Part shown: positions 1 through 8,736 of the stretch, piece after piece
Layout of the letters: each line of letters starts with the position of its first letter
Numbering within the stretch: the stretch's first letter is position 1
From: Rhodospirillales bacterium
Lineage (GTDB): Bacteria > Pseudomonadota > Alphaproteobacteria > Rhodospirillales > Thalassospiraceae
Assembly (NCBI GenBank): GCA_019634165.1
Contig: JAHQVT010000013.1
Coordinates: 1 to 64,000 of the forward strand
Reading direction: 5' to 3'
DNA length: 64,000 nucleotides
Notes under the pieces: generated by a model
The model's database searches: none
Seen by the model: the letters and a program-made list of their open reading frames with translations, nothing else
What the model was told of the DNA's origin: nothing
Translations under genes and position numbers: made by a program

Positions 1-328
1 AACTGGTGAGTCTGTAACCGCAATTGGTGAAATCGGATCGATCATTGATAACCTCAATGAAATTGCCACCACCATCTCGGCTGCGGTTGAGGAACAAGGT
101 GCGGCAACCGATGAAATCACCCGCAACGTTCGCGGTGCGGCCGATCGAACCCGTGCGGTTTCGTCATCGATTACCGAAGTCGCTAGCGAAACCGGCAGAA
201 CCGGCCAATTGTCGGGCGAAGTTCTAACAACCTCGCGTGCGGCATCTGAGAAAGTCAATGAGATGCGTACGCGTATCTCAAGCATTCTGGATGATTTGCG
301 CCAACAAGCACGCGACCGTGCGGCGTAA
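1..328 (+). CDS. Methyl-accepting chemotaxis protein, C-terminal end (partial)
   Basis: The frame beginning at base 2 is open from the window edge to a TAA at 326-328, giving 108 residues. They read as the distal part of an MCP signalling domain: a helical, Ala/Ser/Thr/Glu-rich stretch containing AAVEEQGAATDEITRN, a characteristic motif of the return helix of the MA domain. Such receptors sit in the inner membrane and signal through CheA/CheW. The sensor part lies outside the window, so the ligand cannot be judged. No C-terminal pentapeptide for CheR tethering is visible. A strong terminator hairpin follows about 45 bases downstream. Confidence 0.9.
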   Translation, partial: TGESVTAIGEIGSIIDNLNEIATTISAAVEEQGAATDEITRNVRGAADRTRAVSSSITEVASETGRTGQLSGEVLTTSRAASEKVNEMRTRISSILDDLRQQARDRAA

Positions 329-371
329 ATACGACGACATCGTTTGTTAAAACCATCCGATCTGAAATGAC

Positions 372-402
372 AAAGGCCCGCCTATTTGGCGGGCCTTTTG
401 TT
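372..402 (+). terminator. Rho-independent terminator after the chemoreceptor gene
   Basis: AAGGCCCGCC and GGCGGGCCTT form a GC-rich stem around a short TATTT loop and are followed by a T-rich tract. It lies between the plus-strand receptor and the minus-strand ymdB-like gene and may serve both. Confidence 0.8.
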
Positions 403-434
403 CTGCACTGTCATTTGATCAAGTGGCCAAGATG

Positions 435-1250
435 CTAGGCGCTTGGCCAACTGCCTTTTAGGCGCCCACCGATACGGACCGATTCAATGCGTTTTGCCAA
501 ACCGGTCTTATCATCGGTTTCAACAAACACGCCGCAAACCGTTGCCGGGCCTTCTGCCGGTTCAAACCTGCCTGATGGCATTTTGGTCAGGAATTTGCGG
601 ATTGAGTTTTCTTTTTTCATGCCAATGACGGAATCAAAATCACCGCACATCCCAACATCGGTTTGATAGCCCGTGCCGTTGGGAAGAATTTGCGCATCCG
701 CAGTTGGAACGTGGGTGTGCGTTCCCAAAACAAGCGATGCCCGCCCATCACAATGATGGCCGAATGCCATTTTTTCCGACGTGGTTTCAGCATGAAAATC
801 AAGGATGATGGCATCAACATTCTTGCCAAGTCGGTGCTTGGAGAACAGCTTGTCCGCACCTTGGAACGGGCAAGATAGCGGGTCCATAAACAGGCGGCCC
901 ATCATATTGACCACACAAACCTTTTTGCCCGACTTGGTTTTAAACACATAGTCGCCCTTCCCCGGCGTACCATCGGGGAAGTTCCATGGACGCAGGAGTT
1001 TTTCATCCTCGTCGATATAAGCAATGATTTCGCGTTGATCCCAGACATGATTGCCCGTCGTCAGGACATCCGCCCCGGCCTGATAGAATTCACTACAGAT
1101 TTTGGCGGTGACACCAAAACCGTGTGCTGCGTTTTCAACATTCACCACTGCGATATCAACAGACAAACGATCGCGAAGCATTGGCAATGCATCAAGTGCA
1201 GCCGTACGACCGGTTTGGCCCAGAACGTCGCCGAGATGGAGTAAACGCAT
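435..1250 (-). CDS. ymdB: YmdB-like metallophosphoesterase (TIGR00282 family)
   Basis: A 271-residue protein of the TIGR00282/YmdB family, dinuclear-metal phosphodiesterases whose characterised members hydrolyse 2',3'-cyclic nucleotides. The metal-binding motifs are visible in order: GD at residues 7-8, NVEN at 37-40, GNH at 66-68, DFHAE at 151-155 and GTHTH at 176-180. Length matches the family. The ATG is preceded by an AGGA ribosome site. It is the last gene of the minus-strand group zapA - 6S RNA - ymdB. In many alphaproteobacteria a 5-formyltetrahydrofolate cyclo-ligase gene lies between the 6S RNA and this gene; it is absent here. The physiological substrate is not known from the sequence. 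Confidence 0.88.
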   Translation of the reverse strand: MRLLHLGDVLGQTGRTAALDALPMLRDRLSVDIAVVNVENAAHGFGVTAKICSEFYQAGADVLTTGNHVWDQREIIAYIDEDEKLLRPWNFPDGTPGKGDYVFKTKSGKKVCVVNMMGRLFMDPLSCPFQGADKLFSKHRLGKNVDAIILDFHAETTSEKMAFGHHCDGRASLVLGTHTHVPTADAQILPNGTGYQTDVGMCGDFDSVIGMKKENSIRKFLTKMPSGRFEPAEGPATVCGVFVETDDKTGLAKRIESVRIGGRLKGSWPSA

Positions 1251-1269
1251 ATTCTTTCCTGTATTTTGA

Positions 1270-1297
1270 CATGCCTGATCGAACAGGCATGCTTTTT
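1270..1297 (+). terminator. Inverted repeat, possible terminator upstream of ymdB
   Basis: Perfect 8-base arms CATGCCTG (1270-1277) and CAGGCATG (1284-1291) enclose a 6-base loop and are followed by CTTTTT on the plus strand. No plus-strand gene precedes it, so it may instead be a leader hairpin of the minus-strand ymdB transcript or block antisense transcription. Confidence 0.4.
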
Positions 1298-1429
1298 ACG
1301 AATGCACCCTGTTCCGGGACGCACCGCAAACTGCATTACGCATAAGAAAAGGGAATGTCTTCAAGAAGGGTCAGGATCAATTGATCCGACACTTGATAAG
1401 CGGGAGCCACCATTGCCGTTGGTCATATG

Positions 1430-1645
1430 GTAATTCCTCGTGACCTGCGAGTGCAGGTGGGCGCCGTATAACGAGACCACGGCCTCGACAGGGACAGCTC
1501 CCTAGAGAAATGAGCATCGGCCCCGGGAATTAGCGAACCTGACGAACAGGGCAGCTCCCTTGGTGCTGGGTTCTTGATCGCCGCGAACGACGCATCGCAA
1601 ACTGTCAGCGACCGGAACTTAGTCCTCAGCCGTTGGAATTTCAAG
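1430..1645 (-). ncRNA. ssrS: Probable 6S RNA (ssrS)
   Basis: No gene is coded between zapA and ymdB, but the interval is GC-rich and full of complementary segments. In alphaproteobacteria the 6S RNA is conserved directly downstream of zapA on the same strand, and that synteny is the main basis of the call. 6S RNA mimics an open promoter and sequesters sigma-70 RNA polymerase. Read on the minus strand the segment contains GGGAGCTG twice, followed by CCTGT-like bases (complements near 1543-1560 and 1487-1503). A local CACCTGC/GCAGGT hairpin lies near the 3' end. The exact ends cannot be set by eye. Confidence 0.5.
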
Positions 1646-1729
1646 TAGATTGCGTGAATCAAGGCGCAATATAGATCTGCTATCTACGCATGAAACCGCT
1701 TCTAAATGGCATGTAAAGGAGATGGCAGA

Positions 1730-2068
1730 TCAATCCTTGGTGATATTCACAGCAAGGGTTTCAATGCGTTCAGCCATATTTTCGATATTTGCGGCCAGTG
1801 CATCGCTTTCCGCAGCAGATAAACTGCCCGGTTCTGCGTTCTGCGCCGCGCCATTTTCAAGCTGATCTTGAGCATTGCTTAGTTCATCGGCGATCAGAAG
1901 GCTTGTCATCACCAAAAGGCGCTGTTCACCGATTTGGCCAACAGCACCCGATATTTCCTTAACCCGTTCATCGACATAGTTCGCAAGCGCGTGAATGCGT
2001 TCTTCCTGACCGTCATCACATGCGATGTCATAACTGCGGCCATTAATGCGAATGGAAACCTGTGCCAT
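1730..2068 (-). CDS. zapA: Cell division protein ZapA
   Basis: A 112-residue protein with the ZapA fold: an N-terminal globular part starting MAQVSIRINGRSYDIAC and a C-terminal helical coiled-coil region. ZapA binds FtsZ at the septum and promotes protofilament bundling and Z-ring stability. Length is normal for the family. It starts three bases downstream of the stop of the 88-residue coiled-coil gene, so the two are almost certainly cotranscribed. The probable 6S RNA follows downstream, the usual alphaproteobacterial arrangement. Confidence 0.88.
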   Translation of the reverse strand: MAQVSIRINGRSYDIACDDGQEERIHALANYVDERVKEISGAVGQIGEQRLLVMTSLLIADELSNAQDQLENGAAQNAEPGSLSAAESDALAANIENMAERIETLAVNITKD

Positions 2069-2071
2069 GGA

Positions 2072-2338
2072 TTATGCCTGTTCCTTTGCGGGTTCTTCGG
2101 CAAGAACGAACTTTAGCTGATCCACCGCGCCATCAAGGCGGGCCGAAACGGTTTCGGTGGTTTGGGTCAAACGGTCATAGTCGGCACGCATTGAAGAAAG
2201 CTGCGCACGTAATTCTTCGACTTCTTGGCTATCTGAAAGATCAGATTGGCTTTTCCGTACGAATGCCGACTCCGCAGCCGTTTCCAAACGGTCCAATGCT
2301 GCTTTTAGTCGATCACTTGCTTGTTGCAGCCGCGACAT
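2072..2338 (-). CDS. Small coiled-coil protein upstream of zapA (DUF4164-like)
   Basis: An 88-residue, highly charged, all-helical protein with long heptad-like stretches (residues about 1-80) and no signal peptide or membrane segment. It is immediately upstream of zapA on the same strand. Small coiled-coil proteins of the DUF4164 type occupy this position in other alphaproteobacteria, which suggests a role in division or chromosome organisation; that is inference from position. Family assignment is by appearance and synteny only. It is transcribed divergently from transketolase. Confidence 0.65.
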   Translation of the reverse strand: MSRLQQASDRLKAALDRLETAAESAFVRKSQSDLSDSQEVEELRAQLSSMRADYDRLTQTTETVSARLDGAVDQLKFVLAEEPAKEQA

Positions 2339-2751
2339 AGATCACTACCCGATATTTTGCTGTTTATCCCAAGATCACAGAACGTTCTGGTCTGCGACGA
2401 CTCACCTGACGGACCATCAAGCCGATGGATGATGTCATGATAATGGCCGATTTAACATCCACCATTCTTATCAACAACTATTTTGCCCCCGTTTTGCGCA
2501 AAAGCTGTCTTTTTGACGCATTCCCGTAAGCCAATGAAAACATAGAACCTCAATCAAGGTAGCGTCAACAAGCCCCGCAAATGCAAGCTTGAAAGGAGGC
2601 TTCTGTTCACTGAATTTAAAGAAACAGGCGCAGTTTTTCGACAGAAGCGGTTGACGTAAGCCCCCCTTAAGGGCATCTTCCGCGCGAATTCCGTTAATTA
2701 TGGAAAAGTGTTTTCATCGCCCGACCGCGAAACCCCCAGGAACCGCATCAA
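2339..2751. promoter_or_regulatory. Divergent intergenic region between the zapA operon and tkt
   Basis: This 413-base gap must carry promoters for both directions. TTGACG occurs at 2513 and again near 2653, each followed shortly by CGTAAGCC, but no convincing -10 partner was identified for either. No further gene is apparent. The 494-residue antisense frame starting inside it is a shadow of tkt. Confidence 0.4.
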
Positions 2752-4734
2752 ATGACGACGCAAACAGAACACAACCGCATGGCGAATGCCATCCGCTTCC
2801 TTTCGGCCGACGCAGTCGAAAAAGCCAATTCCGGACATCCGGGCATGCCGATGGGCATGGCAGACGTCGCGACTGTTCTTTACAGCAAATTCTTGAAATT
2901 CGATCCGAAGCACCCGAACTGGCCGGACCGCGACCGTTTCATCCTGTCCGCAGGTCACGGTTCGATGCTTCTTTATTCGCTTCTGCACCTGACGGGATAT
3001 GACGATTTCGATCTTGATCAGATCAAGAATTTCCGTCAGATGGGCTACCGCACGGCTGGTCACCCGGAATATGGTCACGGCGCTGGCATCGAAACCACCA
3101 CTGGCCCGCTCGGTCAGGGTATTGCGACCTCGGTCGGCTTCGCCCTTGGCGAACGCATCATGAATGCCCGTTACGGCAATGACGTTGTTGATCACTTTAC
3201 CTATGTGATTGCCGGTGACGGTTGCCTGATGGAAGGCATCTCGCAGGAAGCCATTTCGATGGCTGGCCACATGAAACTGTCGAAACTGATCGTTCTGTTT
3301 GACGATAACGGCATTTCGATTGATGGCCCGACCTCGCTTTCGACTTCTGAAGACCATACCAAACGCTTTGAAGCTGCGGGCTGGGACGTTCAGGAAATTG
3401 ACGGCCACGATCCGGTCGCCATTGAAGTTGCCATTGCCAAAGCAAAAACCACCAACACCCCGTCGATGATTGCCTGCAAAACCGAGATCGGTTTTGGCGC
3501 ACCGACCAAAGGTGGCACCTCTGCAACGCACGGCGCCCCGCTTGGTGCTGAAGAACTTGCTGGTGCACGCAAAAAGCTTGGCTGGACGGCAGAGCCGTTT
3601 GAAATCCCGGCTGACGTTAAAGACGCATGGAATGCAGTTGGCGCACGTGGCGCTGAAGATTTCAATGCGTGGGGCGCACGTTTCGATGGTCTTGATGCTG
3701 GTCTGAAAGACGAATTCGAGCGCCGCGTCGAAGGCAAGCTTCCGGAAAACTGGATTGCTGCATTCAACGACTACAAAAAGCAGATCACCGCTGACCTGCC
3801 GAAAGTCGCAACCCGGAAATCTTCCCAGAACGTTCTTGAAGTTCTGACCAAAGCGATCCCGGAAATGATCGGTGGTTCTGCCGATTTGACCGGTTCGAAC
3901 AACACCAAGACCGGCGTTCAGGCACCAATCACGGCCGAAGGCGGCTATGAAGGTGCGTATATCTATTACGGTATCCGTGAACACGGCATGGCAGCAGCCA
4001 TGAATGGTTTGGCCCTGCATGGCGGTGTTCTGCCATACGGTGGTACCTTCCTGGTCTTTACCGATTACTGCCGCCCGGCGATCCGTTTGTCCGCTTTGAT
4101 GAACCAGCGCGTTGTTTATGTCATGACCCACGACTCGATCGGTCTTGGCGAAGACGGCCCGACCCACCAGCCGGTCGAACATGTTGCAGCACTTCGCGCC
4201 ATGCCGAACGTTACCGTTCTCCGCCCGGCCGATGCGGTTGAAACCGCCGAAGCATGGGCAATGGCAATCACCAACGAAAGCGGTCCGACCGTTCTGGCCC
4301 TGACCCGTCAGAACCTGCCGACCCTGCGTACCGAATACCGTGAAGACAACCTTGTCGCACGTGGCGGTTATGTAATTTCCGATTGCGATGGTGGTCGTCA
4401 GGTCACCCTGATTGCAACCGGTTCGGAAGTTGAGATTGCAGTAAACGCACAGGCCGCGTTGAAAGCAGACGGCATCAATGCTGCTGTTGTTTCGCTGCCA
4501 AGCTGGGAACTGTTTGACGCCCAGTCACCAGAATACCGCAAGGAAGTTCTTGGCAGCGCCCCGCGCGTTGCCATCGAAGCCCTGTCGGTCTTTGGTTGGG
4601 AAAAATACGTTGGCGATAACGGTAAGGTTATCGGCATGCATGGTTTTGGTGCCTCGGCACCTGCCCCGGTTCTTTACGAGCATTTCGGCATCACTGCCGA
4701 AGCGCTGGTTAAAGCAGCCAAGGAACTGGTTTAA
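2752..4734 (+). CDS. tkt: Transketolase
   Basis: A 660-residue thiamine-diphosphate enzyme that transfers two-carbon ketol units between sugar phosphates in the pentose phosphate pathway. Full-length for the family. Visible signatures are NSGHPGMPMGMA near residues 26-37, the substrate and cofactor histidines in AGHGS (about 67-71) and AGHPE (about 102-106), and the diphosphate-binding GDG at 155-157 followed by MEGISQEA. The central GIREHGMAAAMNG segment carries the catalytic glutamate that activates the thiazolium. The ATG is preceded by AGGAA. A terminator follows at once, and gap lies 0.1 kb further on, grouping two sugar-phosphate enzymes in tandem. Confidence 0.97.
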   Translation: MTTQTEHNRMANAIRFLSADAVEKANSGHPGMPMGMADVATVLYSKFLKFDPKHPNWPDRDRFILSAGHGSMLLYSLLHLTGYDDFDLDQIKNFRQMGYRTAGHPEYGHGAGIETTTGPLGQGIATSVGFALGERIMNARYGNDVVDHFTYVIAGDGCLMEGISQEAISMAGHMKLSKLIVLFDDNGISIDGPTSLSTSEDHTKRFEAAGWDVQEIDGHDPVAIEVAIAKAKTTNTPSMIACKTEIGFGAPTKGGTSATHGAPLGAEELAGARKKLGWTAEPFEIPADVKDAWNAVGARGAEDFNAWGARFDGLDAGLKDEFERRVEGKLPENWIAAFNDYKKQITADLPKVATRKSSQNVLEVLTKAIPEMIGGSADLTGSNNTKTGVQAPITAEGGYEGAYIYYGIREHGMAAAMNGLALHGGVLPYGGTFLVFTDYCRPAIRLSALMNQRVVYVMTHDSIGLGEDGPTHQPVEHVAALRAMPNVTVLRPADAVETAEAWAMAITNESGPTVLALTRQNLPTLRTEYREDNLVARGGYVISDCDGGRQVTLIATGSEVEIAVNAQAALKADGINAAVVSLPSWELFDAQSPEYRKEVLGSAPRVAIEALSVFGWEKYVGDNGKVIGMHGFGASAPAPVLYEHFGITAEALVKAAKELV

Positions 4735-4739
4735 TTTCC

Positions 4740-4777
4740 AAGGCCGGATCGGTAACATGCCGATCCGGCCTTTTTTC
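4740..4777 (+). terminator. Rho-independent terminator of tkt
   Basis: Twelve-base perfect arms AGGCCGGATCGG (4741-4752) and CCGATCCGGCCT (4760-4771) with a 7-base loop and a T tract. Classic intrinsic terminator immediately after the tkt stop codon. Confidence 0.92.
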
Positions 4778-4846
4778 TATGGGTTTGAACCCTAAGCCGT
4801 GATTGGTACTCCCCAGGTAGCAATCATTATAATTTTGGAGGGATGA

Positions 4847-5854
4847 ATGGCTATTCGCGTAGCGATTAATGGTTTTGGCCGTATCGGCCGTCTGGTTCTG
4901 CGTTCTATCGTTGAAAGCGGTCGCACCGACGTTGAAGTTGTTGCAATCAACGACTTGGGTGACGTCAACACCAACGCACATCTTCTCAAATATGATTCCG
5001 TTCATGGCGTTCTTGCCAATGACGTCAAAGCCCAAGGCGACGATCTGGTCATTGACGGCAAAGCGATCAAAGTTTGTTCTGAGCGTGACCCGGCAAACCT
5101 GCCGTGGGCAGCACTCAAAGTTGACATCGCATTTGAATGTACCGGTATCTTCCTTGATGAAGCGGGTGCCGGCAAACACCTGACCGCAGGTGCCAAACGT
5201 GTTCTGATTTCCGCCCCGGCAAAGGGTGACATCAAGACCGTTGTTTACGGTGTTAACAGCGACACGCTGAGCGCATCTGACGTGATCGTTTCGAACGCAT
5301 CATGCACCACGAACTGCCTTGCACCTGTTGCAGACGTTCTGAACAAAACCGTTGGCATCACCAAGGGCTTCATGACCACTGTTCACGCCTTTACCGGCGA
5401 TCAGAACACCGTGGACAGCCTGCATAAAGACATGCGCCGTGCGCGTTCGGCATCGCTTTCGATGATCCCGACCTCGACCGGTGCGGCCAAGGCTGTTGGT
5501 CTTGTTCTGCCGGAACTGAACGGCAAACTTGATGGCACCTCGGTTCGTGTTCCGACCCCGAATGTCTCGATGATTGATCTGACCTTTGTTGCTGGTCGTG
5601 ACACCACGGTTGATGAAATCAATGCTGCGATCAAAGAAGCTGCGAACGGCCCGCTTAAGGGCGTTCTTGGCGTTTGTGACGAGCCGCTGGTTTCGATTGA
5701 TTTCAATCACAACCCGAACAGCTCGACCTTTGATGTCACCCAGACTCAGGTTATCGGCGGCAACTTCGTTCGTATCCTTTCTTGGTATGACAACGAATGG
5801 GGCTTCTCGAACCGCATGAGCGACACCGCTGTTGCCATGGCGAAGTTCCTTTAA
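4847..5854 (+). CDS. gap: Glyceraldehyde-3-phosphate dehydrogenase, type I
   Basis: A 335-residue NAD-dependent dehydrogenase that oxidatively phosphorylates glyceraldehyde-3-phosphate. The N-terminal Rossmann motif NGFGRIGR starts at residue 8, AINDLG supplies the acidic residue typical of NAD binding, and the catalytic cysteine is Cys153 in SNASCTTN. The C-terminal WYDNEWGFSNRM segment is also canonical. A strong GGAGGG ribosome site precedes the ATG. Flanked by terminators on both sides, so it is probably transcribed alone. Confidence 0.97.
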   Translation: MAIRVAINGFGRIGRLVLRSIVESGRTDVEVVAINDLGDVNTNAHLLKYDSVHGVLANDVKAQGDDLVIDGKAIKVCSERDPANLPWAALKVDIAFECTGIFLDEAGAGKHLTAGAKRVLISAPAKGDIKTVVYGVNSDTLSASDVIVSNASCTTNCLAPVADVLNKTVGITKGFMTTVHAFTGDQNTVDSLHKDMRRARSASLSMIPTSTGAAKAVGLVLPELNGKLDGTSVRVPTPNVSMIDLTFVAGRDTTVDEINAAIKEAANGPLKGVLGVCDEPLVSIDFNHNPNSSTFDVTQTQVIGGNFVRILSWYDNEWGFSNRMSDTAVAMAKFL

Positions 5855-5879
5855 GCTTCGGCTGATCCAAATCTTTGCG

Positions 5880-5915
5880 AAGTGCCCGAAGTATTCCTGC
5901 TTCGGGCACTTTTCT
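5880..5915 (+). terminator. Rho-independent terminator of gap
   Basis: AAGTGCCCGAAG (5880-5891) pairs perfectly with CTTCGGGCACTT (5900-5911) across an 8-base loop, followed by a T-rich run. Confidence 0.9.
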
Positions 5916-5977
5916 TTTCGGGGTCAATCGGTCACTGTTTCAGATAGCCTGCCAACCAGCCACACAGGAGCCCGGCC

Positions 5978-6700
5978 GTGAGCCTTTTGTTCAAAGAACT
6001 TGATTACCGGCCAACCCCGATGGGTGTTCTGAGCCTGCGCCGCCGGCGTGAGCTTAGCCTTGATATTGATGTTTACGAGATCAAGCTCGATGAAGAATAC
6101 CTGATGTCGAGCCTGTTTACCGATGCCGAGATTGCCCTTGCCGATCTGGGATTGGCGGAACTTGACCGTGAAAATCTTGATGTTGTTGTTGGCGGTTTGG
6201 GCCTTGGCTATACCGCCAAAGCCGCCCTTGATAATCCCAAGACCGGCAAACTGACCGTGCTTGATACCTTGCCCGAAGTCATTGAATGGCATCAACAAGG
6301 GTTGCTGCCGCTTGGCGAGCAGCTTTCAAACGATCCGCGCTGTGCGCTTGTGCATGGGGATTTCTTTGGTGCGTCGCTTTCCGATGTTCCGGGCATGAAC
6401 CCCAATGCGCCAGATACCAAACACGACGCGATTCTTTTGGATGTTGATCATTCACCGGGGAACGTTTTGCACGAAGATCACAAGCGCCTTTATACCAAGG
6501 ATGGCCTTGCGAAATTGGCAAGTCATCTTGTGCCCGGCGGGATTTTTGCCCTGTGGTCGACCGAAATGCCCGAACCATGGTTTGAAGAAAATCTGGCGAG
6601 TGCATTTGACACCATCCGGGCGGACGTTATTACCTTTAAGCATCCGCTGATTGACCGTGAAGATATCAACACGGTCTATGTCGCGCGCAAGCATTTGTAA
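5978..6700 (+). CDS. Spermidine synthase-like SAM-fold protein
   Basis: A 240-residue cytosolic protein resembling the spermine/spermidine synthase family. It has an N-terminal beta-rich part (ELDYRPTPMGVLSLRRRREL) and a Rossmann-type core with the glycine motif VVGGLGLGYTA near residues 70-80. Further on are an acidic strand end (TVLDTLPEV) and ILLDVDHSPGN, which would face the ligand. The start is a GTG preceded by AGGAG. Length is somewhat short for a bona fide polyamine synthase, so the substrate is uncertain. It heads a short group with the 6716 orphan and probably thiE. Confidence 0.72.
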   Translation: MSLLFKELDYRPTPMGVLSLRRRRELSLDIDVYEIKLDEEYLMSSLFTDAEIALADLGLAELDRENLDVVVGGLGLGYTAKAALDNPKTGKLTVLDTLPEVIEWHQQGLLPLGEQLSNDPRCALVHGDFFGASLSDVPGMNPNAPDTKHDAILLDVDHSPGNVLHEDHKRLYTKDGLAKLASHLVPGGIFALWSTEMPEPWFEENLASAFDTIRADVITFKHPLIDREDINTVYVARKHL

Positions 6701-6715
6701 TTCCGGCATTACCCC

Positions 6716-7153
6716 ATGAAGCAATCACACCCGCTCATTCGCATTCATGGCATCAAAGGTGCCAGATCGGCGTGTCGTGTTATGGGGGCGCGGCCGTTCG
6801 TTTTGCTATCGCCCGAAAATGCTGCTCTGACCCACGGCGCGCAATGGTTTGGCGATCTGGTCGAACTGGTGCGCGCCGAATTTCCCAATGCGGTGTTTCG
6901 CACCATCCTTGATTGCCGCGGTAGATTATCAGGCGCATTGGCCGCCATGGAAATCGGGATTGATGGCGTGATCATTGATCCCCTCCCCCAAGATCGACAA
7001 GATCAGAAAAATCGTTTGGCAGACCTTGGTCGCCAATCAGGTTGCGGTATTTATGACCAACTTCCGGCATTGGGCGCATTCTATGAGATGGCAGATCATA
7101 TTTTGCCCGACCCCGAATTGGACCGGCGCTTGCAAAACCATATGGAAAGCTAG
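6716..7153 (+). CDS. Hypothetical protein between spermidine-synthase-like gene and thiE
   Basis: A 145-residue soluble protein with no family I recognise. It begins 16 bases after the previous stop and is followed by thiE. Segments such as RPFVLLSPENAALTHGAQWF and the strand-like MEIGIDGVIIDPLP suggest an alpha/beta fold. The pattern resembles part of a TIM barrel, but no catalytic motif is obvious. No signal peptide or membrane segment. Codon use looks like the neighbours, so it is a resident gene. Any role in thiamine or polyamine metabolism is a guess from position only. Confidence 0.7.
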   Translation: MKQSHPLIRIHGIKGARSACRVMGARPFVLLSPENAALTHGAQWFGDLVELVRAEFPNAVFRTILDCRGRLSGALAAMEIGIDGVIIDPLPQDRQDQKNRLADLGRQSGCGIYDQLPALGAFYEMADHILPDPELDRRLQNHMES

Positions 7154-7251
7154 GTTCTGAGCGCCCGGTCAGACCATGGTGATCCTCGGCAATTGCCAAA
7201 TGCTGTGGCAAAGGGTACATAACGGTCAGGACATCATCAGGAATTATCATT

Positions 7252-7893
7252 GTGAACGCTGACGAACTTGCAGGTCTTTATCTTCTGACCCCGCCCAAAA
7301 TCGAACTTGCGTCTTTTAGCGAACAGCTTAAGGCGGTTCTAGATACCGGTGCGGTCGATTGCCTGCAGCTTCGCCTTAAGGATGTTAGCGACGATGACAT
7401 CCGCCAAGCGATTGATGTCATTCTGCCAATGTGCAAAGCCCGCGATATTCCGCTGATCCTCAATGACCGTCCTGACATTGCCAAACAAACGGGTTGCGAT
7501 GGTGTGCATGTTGGCGAAGATGATGCCGGTTATGACGAAGCCCGTGCCATCATGGGCGAGGACCACATTGTTGGTGTGTCTTGCTATGACAGCCGCCATC
7601 AGGCGATGACGGTTGGCGAAAAAGGTGCCGACTATGTTGCCTTTGGTGCGTTCTATCCGACCCAAACCAAAGAAGCAAAAACCAGCGTAACGCCAGAAAT
7701 TCTCGAAATCTGGACGACATTCACAACGGTTCCCTGTGTGGCCATCGGTGGGATCACCGCAGATAACCTTGCCCCGATTGTGCTCGCAGGTGCGGACTTC
7801 ATCGCGGTTTCCGGAAGTGTTTGGAACCACGCGGACGGCCCCGAAGCCGGTGTGCGTGCGATCAAGGCTGCGATCGCTGCTGTGGATATTTGA
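7252..7893 (+). CDS. thiE: Thiamine-phosphate synthase
   Basis: A 213-residue TIM-barrel enzyme that couples HMP pyrophosphate to the thiazole phosphate to give thiamine phosphate. Signatures include LQLRLKD near residues 39-45, LILNDRPDIA, the metal- and diphosphate-binding GVHVGEDD, GVSCYDS, and YVAFGAFYPTQTKEA ahead of VAIGGIT. Starts at GTG with an AGGAA site just upstream. No thiamine riboswitch was recognised in the leader, and the other thi genes are not in the window. Confidence 0.92.
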   Translation: MNADELAGLYLLTPPKIELASFSEQLKAVLDTGAVDCLQLRLKDVSDDDIRQAIDVILPMCKARDIPLILNDRPDIAKQTGCDGVHVGEDDAGYDEARAIMGEDHIVGVSCYDSRHQAMTVGEKGADYVAFGAFYPTQTKEAKTSVTPEILEIWTTFTTVPCVAIGGITADNLAPIVLAGADFIAVSGSVWNHADGPEAGVRAIKAAIAAVDI

Positions 7894-8100
7894 TGGATCG
7901 CGAATTGCGATAAACCGTCAAAAATTTCGGACTTCCAGATATTTGCCCGAAGCCATGCGTGAATGACGGGGTGATATGCGCGGCATCCTTGATCAATCTG
8001 CTTGCAGCAAAACAGCCAAACTGGTACTTAACGCTCCTTAAATGGGGCGACTGCCCCCTATTACATTGTGAATCTGTGATCTGAAAGAACGGTTGGTGCC

Positions 8101-8667
8101 ATGAAAATCAACGGTAACGAAATCCGTCCGGGTAACCTTATCGAACATAAAGGTGCGTTGTGGCGTGCAGTAAAATGCCAGGCTGTTAAGCCGGGTAAAG
8201 GCGGTGCTTTTAATCAGGTTGAACTGAAAGACATTCGTACCGGCACCAAGCTGAACGAGCGTTTCCGTGCATCGGAAACCGTCGAAAAGGTTCGTCTTGA
8301 GCAGAAAGAATACACTTACCTGTTTGCCGATGGTGACATGATCACCTTTATGGACAGCGAAACCTTTGACCAGATCACAGTAAATGCAGACCTTGTTGGC
8401 GAAGCGGCTGTTTACCTTCAGGACAATATGGTTGTAACCATTGAATCGTTCGAAGATGAACCGCTTGCAGTGACCCTGCCTGAGCATGTTGTCTTCCAGA
8501 TTGTTGAAGCCGACGCCGTTGTCAAAGGTCAGACCCAGTCTTCTTCTTTCAAACCTGCTGTTCTTGAGAACGGTGTTCGTGTGATGGTGCCCCCGCATAT
8601 TGAATCGGGTACGCGCATCGTCGTGAATACCGTTGAAGGCACCTATCTTGAGCGTGCCAAGGACTAA
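8101..8667 (+). CDS. efp: Elongation factor P
   Basis: A 188-residue translation factor that rescues ribosomes stalled at polyproline stretches by occupying the E site. The N-terminal KOW-like domain carries the loop VKPGKGGAF, whose tip lysine is Lys33, the position modified by EpmA-type enzymes in other bacteria. Two OB-type domains follow, ending with the conserved [20 protein letters not shown]. Modification enzymes are not present in the window. A 6-bp hairpin and T-rich repeats follow the stop. Confidence 0.96.
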   Translation: MKINGNEIRPGNLIEHKGALWRAVKCQAVKPGKGGAFNQVELKDIRTGTKLNERFRASETVEKVRLEQKEYTYLFADGDMITFMDSETFDQITVNADLVGEAAVYLQDNMVVTIESFEDEPLAVTLPEHVVFQIVEADAVVKGQTQSSSFKPAVLENGVRVMVPPHIESGTRIVVNTVEGTYLERAKD

Positions 8668-8706
8668 GGGCATATCCGCCCTTTAGGTTTTAGGTTTTAG
8701 GTTTCA
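8666..8706 (+). terminator. Weak terminator with TTTTAGG tandem repeat after efp
   Basis: AAGGGC (8666-8671) pairs with GCCCTT (8678-8683). The tail is three copies of a 7-base unit (TTTAGGT type, about 8682-8705), which supplies the T-rich tract. The short stem makes it a modest terminator. Confidence 0.5.
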
Positions 8707-8736
8707 TTTTTCAATTCAAACACCGGGAGATATGCC

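Noticed and set aside
1374-1387. Perfect palindrome GGATCAATTGATCC
   Set aside because: Could be an operator or chance; located between the 6S RNA and ymdB with no promoter evidence, so no function is claimed.
2698-4182. 494-residue open frame on the minus strand
   Set aside because: Lies entirely antisense to transketolase with no ribosome site and an unnatural Arg/Phe/Cys-rich composition; a shadow of the GC-biased codon pattern.
7154-7251. Thiamine riboswitch ahead of thiE
   Set aside because: CTGAG occurs, but the other conserved riboswitch elements and the paired arms are absent.
8682-8706. Telomere-like TTTTAGG repeat
   Set aside because: Only about three copies, directly after a small hairpin; better explained as a T-rich terminator tail.
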